A stretch of DNA of 64,000 nucleotides from Aplidium turbinatum (GCA_918807975.1 OU964934.1:930001-994000); one strand, 5' to 3'. Counted from the stretch's first letter, positions 1 to 11,560 are shown. Program-made: numbers and translations. The notes: generated by a model not told the origin, from the sequence alone.

Positions 1-973
1 TTATTACACTGTACAGGCTTCATGACATCGTAAAACAATAAAACTGGCTTACTTGTCAACAGTAATTTAAGATGAGTTAATGCTTTGTCATGAGCATCAG
101 TCCACTTCCATTCAACTCCTTTCTTTAACAGATCACGTAAAGACGCTGTAATGGAGGATTCATTAGGTATATATTGAGATAAGAACTTCGTCATTCCTAG
201 CAATCGTTGCAAAGAATGGACATCTGTGGGCTTGGGCATGTTCACAATAGCGTCAATTTTCTTTTCATCCGGCTTCAGACCATCTTGTGAAACAATATTA
301 CCCATATATTCAACAGTTTTCACTTTGAGTTGGATTTTTTTTTTGTTAAACTTCACTCCTTTTTGACGAGCTCTGTCTAGCACAGCTTTGAGAATTTTGT
401 CATGTTCTTTCTCAGAAGATGCTGCTATGATGATGTCATCAGCTATGACATGCACATTGGCAATGTCACCAAATGTCTCTTCATTTCGTTTCTGCATAAT
501 TTCAGATGCGGACGACAGTCGACAGTCCAAAAGGCATTCGAAGAAATCGTTTTCTACCCCAAGGGGTGTGAAACGTAGTGAGGTAAGAAGATTCTTCTGT
601 CAACTTTACATGCCAGTAAGCGTCTTTCATGTCAATTACAGTAAATAAATTCTTTCCGGACAGTTGGGTTGGACATCCGCTGGTGTGGGAATATTATGAC
701 GTTCACGCTTTATAAAAGTATTCAATGGTTTTGGGTCTAAACAAATGAGCAACGATTTGTCTTTCTTTTCAACCACAACAAGGTTATTTACCCAATCAGT
801 TGGCGTATCAACATCAGCAATGATTTTTTGAGTTTTTCAAGATACTCTTGCAAGTGTGATCTGATAGCATAAGGGATTTTTCTGGGGTGCTGGATTACAG
901 CTTTGGCATCAGGCTTGAGCATTATGTGGTATTCTTTATCATACGCTCCAATGCCAAAAAAAATATCAGCATA
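1..973 (-). pseudogene. Reverse transcriptase part of the Mag-like element (fossil)
   Basis: The minus-strand translation contains blocks typical of Ty3/gypsy RT, such as HPRKIPYAIRSHL, TPTDWVNNLVVVEKKD and LNTFIKRERHNIPTP. It is interrupted and incomplete. Confidence 0.8.
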
Positions 974-981
974 TTTATGGG

Positions 982-1843
982 CAGTGGCGTACGCAGGATT
1001 TTCTCAAGGGGGGGGGGGGGGGCATTGAGAGTAGCGTTGTCAAGAATTTTGAAAGGGGGTTTTTGACGACCTGCGGGCAAAGCCCGACGGCGTTTTCGCT
1101 TAAGACGACACCCAGTGGCGGGGGTTCTGGGGGGCCTCCCCCAGAAAATTTTGAAAAATTACTTTGAATTTGGTGCATTCTGAGAGCATTTTCAACAAAA
1201 ATGTGGGTATGAATATTCCTGTAAAATGGTGCTGTCAGGTGGCATAGCAAAAGAATAAGATCATGTTTTCTTCGGCATTTTTCGAAAATAAAGCTAAGTC
1301 TCTATGTTTTCTTGTTGTTAATTCCTGGCTGAGATGTTTGAATGTTTGGTATTGGCAAAACTCGTTCTTTTAATGCAGTTTTGTTTAAAATTAGGCAAGT
1401 TTTTTTTTAGACTAAAAGCATCATTCCCAAGCATAAAGAGACTGAAAGCATCATTCTCAATATCGTGACGTCACACGCGTGCCAAAGTGGGGTTGTAACC
1501 CCCAACCCCCCCTTTGGCTACGTCACTGGCTATTGATATCCCAGACGTCTTCATGATATCCCAGTATGGTTTTAGTTTAGACTTTATCCATTTTTCTCAC
1601 TAATCACTATAATAGGCTTATAGAACACTATGCTACATTGGGCATACCTGGGGTGGGGTAGGTGGATTGGGCCATGTATTTCGTATTGGCTTAGTCTATA
1701 AAACAACTTTGTTACAGTAATTGCTTTGACAGAGCAATGCAAAACATATTAAATGCCTTAATCTACGTCGTTAACTACTAAAACATTTTTAAGGGGGGGG
1801 GGGGGGGGGGCATGGCCCAATGGCCCCCCTGCGTACGCCACTG
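982..1843. mobile_element. Non-autonomous hAT-type element with 8-bp target duplication
   Basis: The terminal inverted repeats are CAGTGGCGTACGCAGG and its complement. They are flanked by TTTATGGG and TTCATGGG, an 8-bp duplication with one mismatch, which fits the hAT superfamily. Long G runs lie just inside both ends. No transposase is visible. A second hAT-type end (CAGTGACGTAGCCAAAG) faces inward near 1,510-1,527, so another copy may be nested inside. Confidence 0.85.
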
Positions 1844-2041
1844 TTCATGGGTAATATTTGCAATAGTACCAGTGCCTTTTTGTGTGTATGCGTCGACACG
1901 TTTAACAAGGTTTAAAATAGCACATGCATGTTCACCAAGAATAGCAATATCAATGACATCAGTTACGTAAAATAACAAGTCAAAACAATTGTCGCTTTTA
2001 TCATAGCATTTGATTACGGTGGTACCATGCGGCTTAACAAC

Positions 2042-3681
2042 CAGGGGTGCATTCCTAAAATTTTTTTTGGGGGGGCTCTAACACTTAGCTGTGTTGTTAT
2101 AGACAAAGTATGTATAAGTAATCGGTGTAGGTTAGCCAACAATGTTTACCTTTTTTAAAAGGAAACACTGTTCAGTATGTTTTTACTTCTGAACATCATG
2201 TCGAAAAACAACCCATGCTAAAACATAGCTTAAAGTACAGAAAAAAGGTAGAATCAACAAAACGTGGTTGAATCCGATATAAAATTATAAGTCTGAAATT
2301 TGGCTTGGTTGCTACACTGCAATCTCTTTTGCTTTTTTTTTACTGCGTAGGCCTACACTTGAAACTCGATTTGTATGAGCTAATTCCAATCTCTTAACTC
2401 AATTGTAAACTTATTTGTATGAGCCAATCCTAAGCACACTTGCAAAAACATTGACTGCAATAGGAAAGTAAGGAAATGCAATTCTTGAAATGAGCGATTG
2501 TGGTTGCAGATTTGCTATATAAGAACCAATAAGCTGCCAATGTGACAGTTACACTAAAATCTCATGTAGTTATTAGCGAACAGTTTAAAAAACTCCAATT
2601 ACAGCAAAAGCATATTCCAAGTTGGTGCAACAAATAGCCTGTCTGCCAGGTCTTTGGTTTTATGGGCTAAGTTAAAAGCACCACGACGGTCCTTGATTTT
2701 AGCCAGCAAACAGTTTTGCAGAGATCTGAGTTCATTCAATGTGGGCAGCTTAGAATGCTTAACTTGAATATCCACAGGCGACCGATGAGTCTGCAACCAC
2801 TTCTGAGTTGCCGCAGTGCCATTCCATAAATGAGGAGGTGGTCCATTGATGCTGATGAACAACAATGCTAAAACAAGTGATATGGTCAGCCGTGATCGTA
2901 GCTGTGTGATGACTAAGTTCATTTGTGAAAATCCAGTTCGGCTTCTGCAGAACTTATAGCAATCATGTTTAGTACGGTACTACGTTCTTGAGCAACTTTA
3001 TCATATCTGGGATATGACAAGGATTGTCAACATACAATCGAAAATCGGAGTGATGACATGAAATCTCTCCTCTATTTTTCGTAATCTCTGCTCCCCTTCT
3101 AACCATGGAACTTCGACTGCAGTAGGCCATAACTCTGGTACAATAATTTCCAAGCTCTTCACAGAATTTTCATTGTTGGTGTCCACCATCCTGCTTTCAA
3201 TGTTGTCAACTAAAGCTTGAATAAACCGATTACGATCAAAAGAAGGGTAGTCTCTACGTCGAGCTTTGAACTGGTTCAATGTTGTGCCTTTAAAGGAGTA
3301 GTTATTGTACTTCCGGGACTCAAGGTAACGACTTCATCAAACGAATACTTTCCTTCTTGACTAGCTTTTTTTATTTGAAGTAGAGAATTAACAGTCCATT
3401 TGACATGACGATTAGCTACTACGAAGTTGATATTCCCAGTCTGGAGAGTTTCTGACAAAAGTGATAATTGGCGATTGCTATCAACTTATGTTCGTGTTTT
3501 TTTGCAGTTCTCTTGTGGGAAAGCTGTTAAAGTGTTACTTGTACAGTCGAGAAGTTGTTGCTCAGCCAGAAAAGCTGAAAAATGGAAGCTTGAACGAGCC
3601 CCCCTGAGCCCCCCCTATATCAAGCCTTTTAATATTTCGGGGGGCTAAGCCCCCCCGAGCCCCCCCAGGAATGCAACCCTG
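2042..3681 (-). mobile_element. hAT element with decayed transposase
   Basis: The ends are CAGGGGTGCATTCC and GGAATGCAACCCTG, flanked by perfect 8-bp duplications TTAACAAC (2,034-2,041 and 3,682-3,689). Runs of G and C lie just inside both ends. The interior holds the C-terminal part of a hAT transposase. Confidence 0.92.
2599..3458 (-). pseudogene. C-terminal half of a hAT transposase, decayed
   Basis: Three minus-strand reading segments carry hAT features: DRNRFIQALVDNIESRM with IIVPELWP, and the dimerisation-domain block NLVITQLRSRLTISLV with LALLFISINGP. The order is correct, but the frame is broken at about 3,280 and 2,950 and the N-terminal catalytic part is absent. The type resembles the ZNF862/KIAA1586-like hAT group. 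Confidence 0.8.
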
Positions 3682-3689
3682 TTAACAAC

Positions 3690-4105
3690 GCTATGACCAA
3701 AACCACAAAGCTTGGTGCTCGTCTGCTGCAATTCAAGACCGGACATTTGTGCAAAAAAATTGTAAGGAATAACATTTGCAGCTGCACCAGTGTCAAGCTT
3801 ACACAATACAGAATATTTGTGACCATCAGGATCACCAATAAGCAGGCGAGTTTGCATTTTCGTGTTGCTTTCTTGTTCATCAATGGTAGAAACTTGTAGA
3901 AACGTTGGTTCTGATTCTTCGGCTTTGATGTCATGCATCGGCTTCGTAGGTGGATTTCGATTTAAAATTACCGATTACCGATTTAAAATGATTACGCACA
4001 CCACAGTTGAGACATGTTTTACTTTTACCATAGGCAAGGCATTGTCTAGGTGCGTGGACTTTACCACAGTATCTACAACTGTCTCTTGGCTTTGGAACGG
4101 GTTGC
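3690..4105 (-). pseudogene. Zinc knuckles and protease of the Mag-like element (fossil)
   Basis: Two Cys/His knuckles (CRYCGKVHAPRQC and CLNCGVRNH) lie at about 3,990-4,085. The protease follows, with CKLDTGAAANVIPYNFF at about 3,760-3,810. The piece is bounded by the target duplications of two hAT insertions. Confidence 0.85.
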
Positions 4106-4399
4106 GCCGCAGACAGGGTGGCCAGATGTTAATTTGGCAAGGAGCCAACTTCACGTTCAAAAAGGGCCAAAAAAGAGCCAACTTCTAAAACAAGGGGCCA
4201 AAAAAAGGGCCAACTCAATTTTCAAGTACTAAGAAGCAATTTCACTGAATTAGCAACACATTCTTAGCACTATAGCTATATATTTCACTTGTAAACAAAA
4301 TAAGTAAGGTAATATCTTATTTAATAGTTATTGTGTAAACAAAAAATTTCACATTTCTTTCTTGTGCTAGTTGTAACATGTTATTTTGTTTGGTAGTTG

Positions 4400-4677
4400 C
4401 AGAAAACAATAGATTTGTTTGGCCTGCGGATGGAGCCTTAGCCTTGTGCTTATCAGTTTTCTCATGCCTTTCTAAATTAACGACCTTTGGAACAATAGTG
4501 CAATGGCATAACTTACAGAAATATTCTTCTGCTGCACCTGGAGCTCTTTTTACCCAAAGTTTTTTCTCAATTACTACTAACTTACCATTATATTTCCTAC
4601 TGCTCTCATATCCTGCTTTCCACTTTTTTGGAATCCTAATCTTCCTGGATCAAGGTCAACAAACACAATTGAAATAA
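4400..4677 (-). pseudogene. N-terminal BED-like zinc finger of the hAT transposase
   Basis: The minus strand reads RKIRIPKKWKAGYESS, then KKLWVKRAPGAAEEYFCKLC and ERHEKTDKHKAKA. This gives a C-x2-C and H-x4-H finger like those at the start of ZBED/hAT transposases. Only this N-terminal part is present. Confidence 0.7.
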
Positions 4678-4714
4678 AATAGTGTACCAATATTGGTGTT
4701 ATTGGGTTACCACC

Positions 4715-5291
4715 TGGTCACAGCGGTAAACCATAATCGCTTCGTGAGAAAATTGTAACGTAAGATTCCCGAATCCGTTCGTCTGTATGTAATGACCGAA
4801 AAAGAAACACTCCTTGAAACGTCTATTCAAAAAGTGTATTCCTGTAAAATTAGCCCGCGGCTATCGAAATCGGGATGCAACGCCGTACACCTCAAAAAAC
4901 TGTCACTACAATACAAACTACTTAGTTAAAGACGGAATTTTTGTCCAGCTAGCAAGCACTAAGCAAACAGTTAAATGTGCGACTAACTCTCAAGCAACCA
5001 TTTCACGAATGACCAGAATAGATATCAATATCTCAAATTCACGTATGCAGTACTGTGACGCAATAGTGACAGACATTGTCACGCAATTCAAAACAGGTGT
5101 TCAAAGCTGGTAATCCAATGTTTCCTGTTTAAACAAGTTTCAAACTGAAACAGGCCTAAACAGGTTTGACACAAGTCTTACGAACGATGTGCAATTTTGG
5201 CACATTTTCTAGCAACTTCCATGACGTAATATTCAGTAGACTTGAACGGTTTTTATATGACGTTTGATTAGGTGAACAATTGTCTGGAACA
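4715..5291 (-). repeat. 3' LTR of the BEL/Pao element
   Basis: On the minus strand it starts TGTTCCAGACAATTG and ends GCTGTGACCA, the same as the partner at 10,314-10,893. A 99-residue open frame lies in both LTRs but reflects only LTR sequence. Confidence 0.92.
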
Positions 5292-5598
5292 TAGCGGCCC
5301 CTAGTTATGACAGTCTAACATGGCATAACTAAAAAAAATTTAAGGACAATTGTGAGCCAATGAATAAAAACACATGATACACAAATTGTTTGAATCACTC
5401 ACGTTTAAGTTAATACGCAAATACAAAGGGCATGCAAAGAATGAACAGCAATAAGAATAAACACGACGATACATGAAATTGGTACCATAGGTACACGCTA
5501 AAATGACGCTATATACAATAGTTGCGATAATAACCGACTGTTCTGGGCTCAGACAAGGGTCGGCCACCGCAGACAAAACTAGGCTCAAACCCTAACAC

Positions 5599-6258
5599 TT
5601 AGGTGTTCTTTACGGGGGCGAGGCACGAAATATCCCTCAACACGTAGTCTATTTTCACTTTCCCCGTACTCTCATCATAGTTGCAGACGGCAACTTTGGC
5701 TCTACGAACCACAGGCTTCCCTTTCCTATTTTGTGGAACTCCCTTATGCACTCTCCCAAGTTGATACTTCCCACGTTTACCAATGTCTTGGAGAGAACCC
5801 ACCAGTACAAGTTGACCAGGCTCCAAATTCTCGGCCATTTTTTGCCATTTTTTCCGGCCCTGAAGACCTGGCAAGTAAAAATCGATCCATTTACTCCAAA
5901 ACTGCTGAGAAAGTGACAAATTGAACCGATAATCCCTTCTTAGTTGGTCACGATCATGTGGTTGCCCAACAGCACAGTATGGGTCTAAGTATGGGGTCAA
6001 AAGTGAGGCAGGGGTGATGACAGTAAAATCTCTAGGGTCATCACTCAAAGGTACCAAAGGGCGTTCGTTCACGATCCGAACGGCACTGCCTGTGTACGTA
6101 AGCAGTTCAATGAAATTGGGCTTGCGTACTGAAGCGTCCAAAATGTGAAAAAAGTATTTGGTCACATCAGCCATGAAACCAAATCTTTCATGCCGAAATC
6201 TGGCCAAGACATCTGCCAGAAGGTTTAACAAGTCAGACAAGTCAGGACAAGAAGACAT
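5599..6258 (-). CDS. BEL/Pao C-terminal pol domain (DUF5641-like, fossil element)
   Basis: The frame includes RIVNERPLVPLSDDPRDFTV, LTPYLDPYCAVG, FWSKWIDFYLPGLQGRKKW and GQLVLVGSLQDIGKRGKYQL. These match the domain after the integrase core in BEL/Pao. It sits next to the 3' LTR, as expected. Confidence 0.8.
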   Translation of the reverse strand: MSSCPDLSDLLNLLADVLARFRHERFGFMADVTKYFFHILDASVRKPNFIELLTYTGSAVRIVNERPLVPLSDDPRDFTVITPASLLTPYLDPYCAVGQPHDRDQLRRDYRFNLSLSQQFWSKWIDFYLPGLQGRKKWQKMAENLEPGQLVLVGSLQDIGKRGKYQLGRVHKGVPQNRKGKPVVRRAKVAVCNYDESTGKVKIDYVLRDISCLAPVKNT

Positions 6259-6321
6259 TACATCATTTACACAAGTTCCTCGGAATTCAGACTTGCCATC
6301 GTAAACAATGCGCTTTTTTAA

Positions 6322-7680
6322 TTATGACGTCACAAAGTATGGTAAATACCATTCAAATCCCTTGACATTTCCTGCTTCACCAGCACGCTTAATATAGCCA
6401 TTAGATTTAAGATCCTTCATGGTGTCAGTAAGGAAATCACAAAGTTCAGGTTGTTTTAAAGCCTTCTTTCTTAAAGCAGCAGCTCTATCTGACGCCAACA
6501 CAAAATTGTTAGGTAAATCAATATCTTCCTTCAACGGTACAGGTATCTCAAATCGACCATCTTTCAACTCAATATTCGGTTCAACAAGTTCTCTAGCCAA
6601 AATGTCATTGCGAGACAATTCACAGGTTTCATTTTGCAAGGTCAAATCCTGAATGACTTTATTCAGGTCTGCTATTTCCATATCACGAGACTCAATTTTA
6701 CGCTGAAAGCCAGAGATGACATCCGACTCTGAAGACGTCTGCACTCTGCACACGTTAGCAACGCTTTGATTTAAGGGTGACTTACCACCACAAGCCAACC
6801 AGCCGAGAGGAGTGAGTAAAGCATGCGGTTCACTACGATTTTCACCAACACGCTCTTCTTTTGCACACATCAAATAAGCGTTGTCGTTGCCAATAAGTAC
6901 ATCTACAGTACTACAATCATTCAAATGAAACATATTCACGTCATGAAAATGACGGAAACCATTTAAATCTTGTTTATGCGGTAAAGTTTTAACATCGTCA
7001 GCCCAAGCTGGGTTAACCACCGAAGTTATATCACAAAACAGTTCATCTGTCTCTAACGACTGGATGTTGAGTTTTACATGGTTAGCACAAGTAGGTTTCT
7101 GACCAGCCAGAGTATCCATTTTAAACGACGCTTTATCGTACGGTTTAAGACCAAGTTCGCACACCAAATCACTCGAAACAAACGTCAACTGCGAACCAGG
7201 ATCATGCTGACAATACACCAACTTCGATTTGCCAGTCATTGGATTCAAAACACGAGCAGCAATAACGCGGTAAAAAGCTGCTTTAACATTTCCAATCTTA
7301 ACATTACGCACAGGAACTCTGGCACGAGCATCATCTTTCCCAACCGAATCCAGAGAATCACGTGACGTCACATAAAAATCATGCAGAAGAAAATAGTGTT
7401 TCCTATCGTTGATAGGCCCACACTTACGACAGTTATTTGCATGAACGCAATCCCTAACCATATGCTGGCGCAAACAATTCAAGCATTTGCCAGCTTTTAC
7501 AATAACATCTCTCCGACCTTTAGGTGTCAAGCGCAAAAATTCTTTACAATTAGACAAAAAATGATATTCAACTTGACCATGTGACGAACAATAAAAACAT
7601 GCCGGTATGTCACTACGTCTGGCCACACCACAGCACGGGGCGCCAACAACTGTCGAGTACTGCAAACTCCCTGAAATCAC
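6322..7680 (-). CDS. BEL/Pao zinc-knuckle and protease region (fossil element)
   Basis: The frame has Cys/His clusters (CFYCSSHGQVEYHFLSNC and CLNCLRQHMVRDCVHANNC) followed by an A17-type protease region (QHDPGSQLTFVSSDLV, DVLIGNDNAYLM). It ends with DFLTDTMKDLKSNGYIKRA, the usual entry to BEL/Pao RT. It belongs to a broken element. Confidence 0.82.
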   Translation of the reverse strand: MISGSLQYSTVVGAPCCGVARRSDIPACFYCSSHGQVEYHFLSNCKEFLRLTPKGRRDVIVKAGKCLNCLRQHMVRDCVHANNCRKCGPINDRKHYFLLHDFYVTSRDSLDSVGKDDARARVPVRNVKIGNVKAAFYRVIAARVLNPMTGKSKLVYCQHDPGSQLTFVSSDLVCELGLKPYDKASFKMDTLAGQKPTCANHVKLNIQSLETDELFCDITSVVNPAWADDVKTLPHKQDLNGFRHFHDVNMFHLNDCSTVDVLIGNDNAYLMCAKEERVGENRSEPHALLTPLGWLACGGKSPLNQSVANVCRVQTSSESDVISGFQRKIESRDMEIADLNKVIQDLTLQNETCELSRNDILARELVEPNIELKDGRFEIPVPLKEDIDLPNNFVLASDRAAALRKKALKQPELCDFLTDTMKDLKSNGYIKRAGEAGNVKGFEWYLPYFVTS

Positions 7681-7787
7681 ATCATCTTCTTCTTCTTGCG
7701 TTTAAGGCCGCCACAGATCACGTTGTTACATCCAGGCACAGCAGCCAATGGATTGTGTATTCATCGAGCATTGTTAGGTCCACATGT

Positions 7788-9791
7788 CTATCTTGTGGTC
7801 TTCACATCATCATGGGGTTTTACCGACGTCTGCCTAACCGGACATGAAGGCAATTTTCCTTTGCCAAACTTTTTAAGATGCTGCGACTCACCAGAATCGC
7901 CCATTAGCATAATGCTAAAATCAGTCGACTTACGCGTTTCTTCCCGAACTACAAATTCAAACAAACTGTGAAAAGTAGGCTCATCAGTGCCACCATACTG
8001 ATCACCTAAAAAGTCAAGATAACGCTGCTTAGCGTCAAACGGGAGTCGCTTAGCTAAATCCAAAACAAAACGTCCCTCCAACTTGTCACGCTGACCATAA
8101 GCTTGCGCATAAAGCAGACACTGCGACAATTCATCTTTAAACTCTTTCAAATCACTGGAAGAGATCGAAGTCAATTTGCTACCATAGCGATACTTTCTAA
8201 TTTCCGGTTCGGCGAAAAGACCTCCACGAACTCCAAAACGTTGAGACAAGCGAGCTAATGACATTTCTATCCTGTCTTCCTCTGACAAGCCAGGAGTGTC
8301 GGAAACCAAATTAGCAATCGTTTGCGCAGCTGTTCTAACACAAGCTGCTTGTAACAAAGTCAATCGAGTTCCCTTAAAGGACGAAGCTGCCATTAAGGCC
8401 GTAACACGATTTTTAAAGAAGATAAATGGCATATTATTACCATCGTAACCAATCAAGGCCGCCTTATCGAAAAACGTCCTACTATTTTGGTATTCAAAAA
8501 AGCAATCCTGCTGTTGAGAACTCGATTTAGCGGGAGAAGACAAGCTATATCCCTTAAGGGGCTGAGGGGGCTCAGTCACGTGCACAGCACGATCAAGATC
8601 CCCACAAACGTTAAAATCAGTAGACGCGACACGCCTCTCACAACCACCCAAATTACGTGTAGCTGGGCGATCAAAAACTAGCGGCGCAGAAAACTGTGAA
8701 GGGGGCAAAGCATTACTGCTAATGGCGGCCCCGTGACCTGTACGCTCTTGGGGAGGAGTTCTGTTGTAATTCACAGGCCTTGGCTCTACAGCCTTCGGAA
8801 GACCCTTAGCTGCGGCCCCGAGACCTCCTGAAACAGCTGGAAACCGTGTGGATTGGACTGGACCACTTACGGATTGAACAGGTGTCTGGAAAAGGTTATC
8901 TAAATTTAATTGAGATTGATGTTCACTTCTGGAATGCCTAGAAGATCCCTTCTTAGAGCTACGCCGGGAGCCCAACTCCGAACGATATTCAGCTAAAACT
9001 ACGTCTTTACGTTGTTCAGCCCTCAACTGAGCGTCTTTGAGTGCGAACTCAGCAGCTCTAGCTTCGGCTCTCGCGGCGGCCTCAGCAGCTCTCGCTTCAG
9101 CTTTCGCGGCGGCCTCAGCAGCTCTCGCTTCGGCCTCAGCTCTCGCGATGGCCTCAGCTCGTATGGCCTCAGCTCTCGCGGCAGCCTCAGCTCGTATGGC
9201 CTCAGCTCTCGCGATGGCCTCAGCAGCTCTTGCTTCGGCCTCAGCTTGTATCTGGAGCTCCTCTCGTCTTAACTGTAGGTTAATTTGTGCGACTATCCGT
9301 GACGAGCTCTCAGACATCCTAGTGCCTACATTTGAGGCGCTATCCTCAGGATGCATGTCAGCGTCCAACATATCTGAGAACTCTCTTACTTTTTCTTCGA
9401 AGTTATTTTTTAACGAGTTAAATTCGGGATCTACCCTATCACGAAGTTCTGCCAAGATTGCAGAGTTAAAAATTTTAGTCAAAAGAGCATGGAAATGCCG
9501 TAAATCCTCTTCCAAAGTAGAGAACTTAGATCTAAAAATTAACAGTTCCTGCTTATCACTCAAAGAACCTAGGGCTACAGAAAGTTCTCCAATTTGAGTC
9601 AAAATATCCCGTCTAAGATGCCGGGCCTCTCGAACTGACTTAGCCTCATCGTTACTGATGGGTCCCTCCCCAGAATGGCCTGCCCAACCGCAAAGAACAT
9701 CATCAGGCTTAAACTCAGTCGAGTCGACGGCGGTCGAGTCCCTGTCGCCACCGAGTGTAGACATATTAAATGTTGGGGCTAAATTTAACAA
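7788..9791 (-). CDS. BEL/Pao gag-like protein (fossil element)
   Basis: The 667-residue reading frame starts MLNLAPTFNMSTLGGDRD. It has a coiled-coil middle made of Ala/Arg/Glu repeats (units such as RAEAIRAEAAARAEA, about residues 180-255). The C-terminal part reads FFKNRVTALMAASSFKGTRL, the DUF1759-like region typical of BEL/Pao gag. It lies first after the 5' LTR and a repeated leader. Strong opposite-strand open frames here are shadows of the Ala-rich repeat. Confidence 0.8.
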   Translation of the reverse strand: MLNLAPTFNMSTLGGDRDSTAVDSTEFKPDDVLCGWAGHSGEGPISNDEAKSVREARHLRRDILTQIGELSVALGSLSDKQELLIFRSKFSTLEEDLRHFHALLTKIFNSAILAELRDRVDPEFNSLKNNFEEKVREFSDMLDADMHPEDSASNVGTRMSESSSRIVAQINLQLRREELQIQAEAEARAAEAIARAEAIRAEAAARAEAIRAEAIARAEAEARAAEAAAKAEARAAEAAARAEARAAEFALKDAQLRAEQRKDVVLAEYRSELGSRRSSKKGSSRHSRSEHQSQLNLDNLFQTPVQSVSGPVQSTRFPAVSGGLGAAAKGLPKAVEPRPVNYNRTPPQERTGHGAAISSNALPPSQFSAPLVFDRPATRNLGGCERRVASTDFNVCGDLDRAVHVTEPPQPLKGYSLSSPAKSSSQQQDCFFEYQNSRTFFDKAALIGYDGNNMPFIFFKNRVTALMAASSFKGTRLTLLQAACVRTAAQTIANLVSDTPGLSEEDRIEMSLARLSQRFGVRGGLFAEPEIRKYRYGSKLTSISSSDLKEFKDELSQCLLYAQAYGQRDKLEGRFVLDLAKRLPFDAKQRYLDFLGDQYGGTDEPTFHSLFEFVVREETRKSTDFSIMLMGDSGESQHLKKFGKGKLPSCPVRQTSVKPHDDVKTTR

Positions 9792-10019
9792 TTAAAAAAT
9801 TAAGTTACACAAACACACAAATTATTACAGTAGTTATAAAAAACTTAACTGCAAAGACCGTAAAATACAAAAAAAAATTTAAATGCACGATACCGTAGCT
9901 GTACGAGTATATGATGTCCAAAAGTCCACAAAACTTGCTTGGATTCGTCCACTTGAATCTTCAAGCACAGATGGATTGTCTTTAATCTTCTTTCTTGCCA
10001 ATGAATGTCAAAGTTATTT

Positions 10020-10313
10020 TTCTTCAGTACCAAACTGAGAAGAAATGTCTTTACTTTTTAGCTTAAAGTTCTTCAGTAGCCTACCAACTGAGAAGAAATG
10101 TCTCCAATTTTCTTTGCTTCTGTAGACTACCAACCAACAAGATCTTCTTTATTATTCTTTGTGCTCCTAAGTTCCAACTGACAACAGCGTCTTTATTTTT
10201 TTATGTGCTTCAAGTGCTTCTTGGCCTACCAGCTAACAAGCCACGTCTTTATTTTTTATGTCTTGCCTGTGCTTCCGTACAAACACTAGCCAGAGAATCG
10301 TCTTTATTTTTTA
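10020..10313 (-). repeat. Tandem repeats in the BEL/Pao leader
   Basis: About six diverged units of roughly 45-56 bp each end in a CTTTATTTTTTATG-like core (near 10,049, 10,100, 10,146, 10,190, 10,246 and 10,301). The last unit abuts the LTR. No clear tRNA primer site is seen next to the LTR. Confidence 0.65.
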
Positions 10314-10893
10314 TGGTCACAGCGGTAAACCATATTAATCGCTTCGTGGGAAAATTGTAACGCAAGATTCCCGAATCCGTTCGTCTGTATGTAATGACCG
10401 AAAAAGAAACACTCCTTGAAACGTCTATTCAAAAAGTGTATTCCTGTAAAATTAGCCCGCGGCTATCGAAATCGGGATGCAACGCCGTACACCTCAAAAA
10501 ACTGTCACTACAATACAAACTACTTAGTTAAAGACGGAATTTTTGTCCAGCTAGCAAGCACTAAGCAAACAGTGAAATGTGCGACTAACTCTCAAGCAAC
10601 CATTTCACGAATGACCAGAATAGATATCAATATCTCAAATTCACGTATGCAGTACTGTGACGCAATAGTGACAGACATTGTCACGCAATTCAAAACAGGT
10701 GTTCAAAGCTGGTAATCCAATGTTTCCTGTTTAAACAGGTTTCAAACTGAAACAGGCCCAAACAGGTTTGACACAAGTCTTATGAACGATGTGCAATTTT
10801 GGCACATTTTCTAGCAACTTCCATGACGTAATATTCAGTAGACTTGAACGGTTTTTATATGACGTTTGATTAGGTGAACAATTGTCTGGAACA
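10314..10893 (-). repeat. 5' LTR of the BEL/Pao element
   Basis: This is the partner of the LTR at 4,715-5,291. By eye there are about six substitutions and one 3-bp length difference. Confidence 0.92.
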
Positions 10894-11231
10894 CCACCTT
10901 CTCCAGAAGACAAGACAAAAAAAAGTCACTGGCTACCAGCTCTCACAGCATCACATTACGTGAATGATTAATCTTTTCTCATTTCACAAGGATTCGTAGT
11001 TCGGACACCAAGCGTTTCAAAAAGATCTGGAAATTCGAGTTTTAAAATTTTAAAAGCAAAAATTTCTTACATATACTTTGAAAAAGGCCAAACTAAAATT
11101 TAAGGAACCAACTGGTTTTGAAAAAGGCCATAAAAGGGCCAAAGAACCAACCCAAAATTTGGGAGCCAGCTGGCTTTCAAAAAGGCCAAATTTTTGAAAG
11201 TTGGCCCCAAAAAGGCCAACCTGGCCGCAGA

Positions 11232-11560
11232 GGCTGCACTGTTCGTCATGGTTGGCTGGCGTTTACTACTACTGCTGTCGATATGTTGTGGTTGTGTGTT
11301 ATTCATGACCAAAAATGGCTTCTTGTTGCGTCATAAGCGTGGCATAAATCAATGGCTTTTGCCAGCGTTAAGTCTGAGGTTTGCATCAGCTTTTCTCTGA
11401 TGCTCTGGTTTGAAATACCACAGACAATTTGATCACGAAGACTTCTCTCTTTAACAGCTTGATTATGAACTGCACAGTCATTTGCAAGTGTTCTTAGATC
11501 ATTAATCCAACAATCAAAAGACTCACCATCAAGTTGATTTCTATGCCAAAACAAGACTTA
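11232..11560 (-). pseudogene. Middle of gag of the Mag-like element (fossil)
   Basis: The translation FWHRNQLDGESFDCWINDL and LRDQIVCGISNQSIREKL is typical Mag-group gag. The piece resumes directly after the 8-bp target duplication of the hAT element on its left and is cut on the right by a LINE. Confidence 0.85.

Larger units (their letters stand above)
4715..10893 (-). mobile_element. BEL/Pao LTR element, broken
   Basis: Two LTRs of 577 and 580 bp (about 1% divergent by eye, so fairly young) bound gag, protease-region and integrase-side domains, all on the minus strand. Perfect 5-bp duplications CCACC flank it (4,710-4,714 and 10,894-10,898). The coding part is incomplete and has several breaks. 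Its insertion splits an older hAT element. Confidence 0.93.
4114..11223 (-). mobile_element. hAT element split by a BEL/Pao insertion
   Basis: The ends CAGGGTGGCC (left) and GGCCAACCTG (right) are flanked by perfect 8-bp duplications GCCGCAGA (4,106-4,113 and 11,224-11,231). Subterminal GGCCAAAAAGG-type repeats occur at both ends. Removing the LTR element leaves roughly 930 bp, so this copy is internally deleted. Confidence 0.9.

Noticed and set aside
9012-9597. Long plus-strand open frames rich in Ala/Ser and Ser/Gly
   Set aside because: They mirror the Ala/Arg/Glu repeat of the minus-strand BEL/Pao gag; the gag frame is far longer and has family motifs.
4814-10715. Two identical 99-residue frames (4,814-5,113 and 10,416-10,715)
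   Set aside because: They are the same part of the two LTRs of the BEL/Pao element, not genes.
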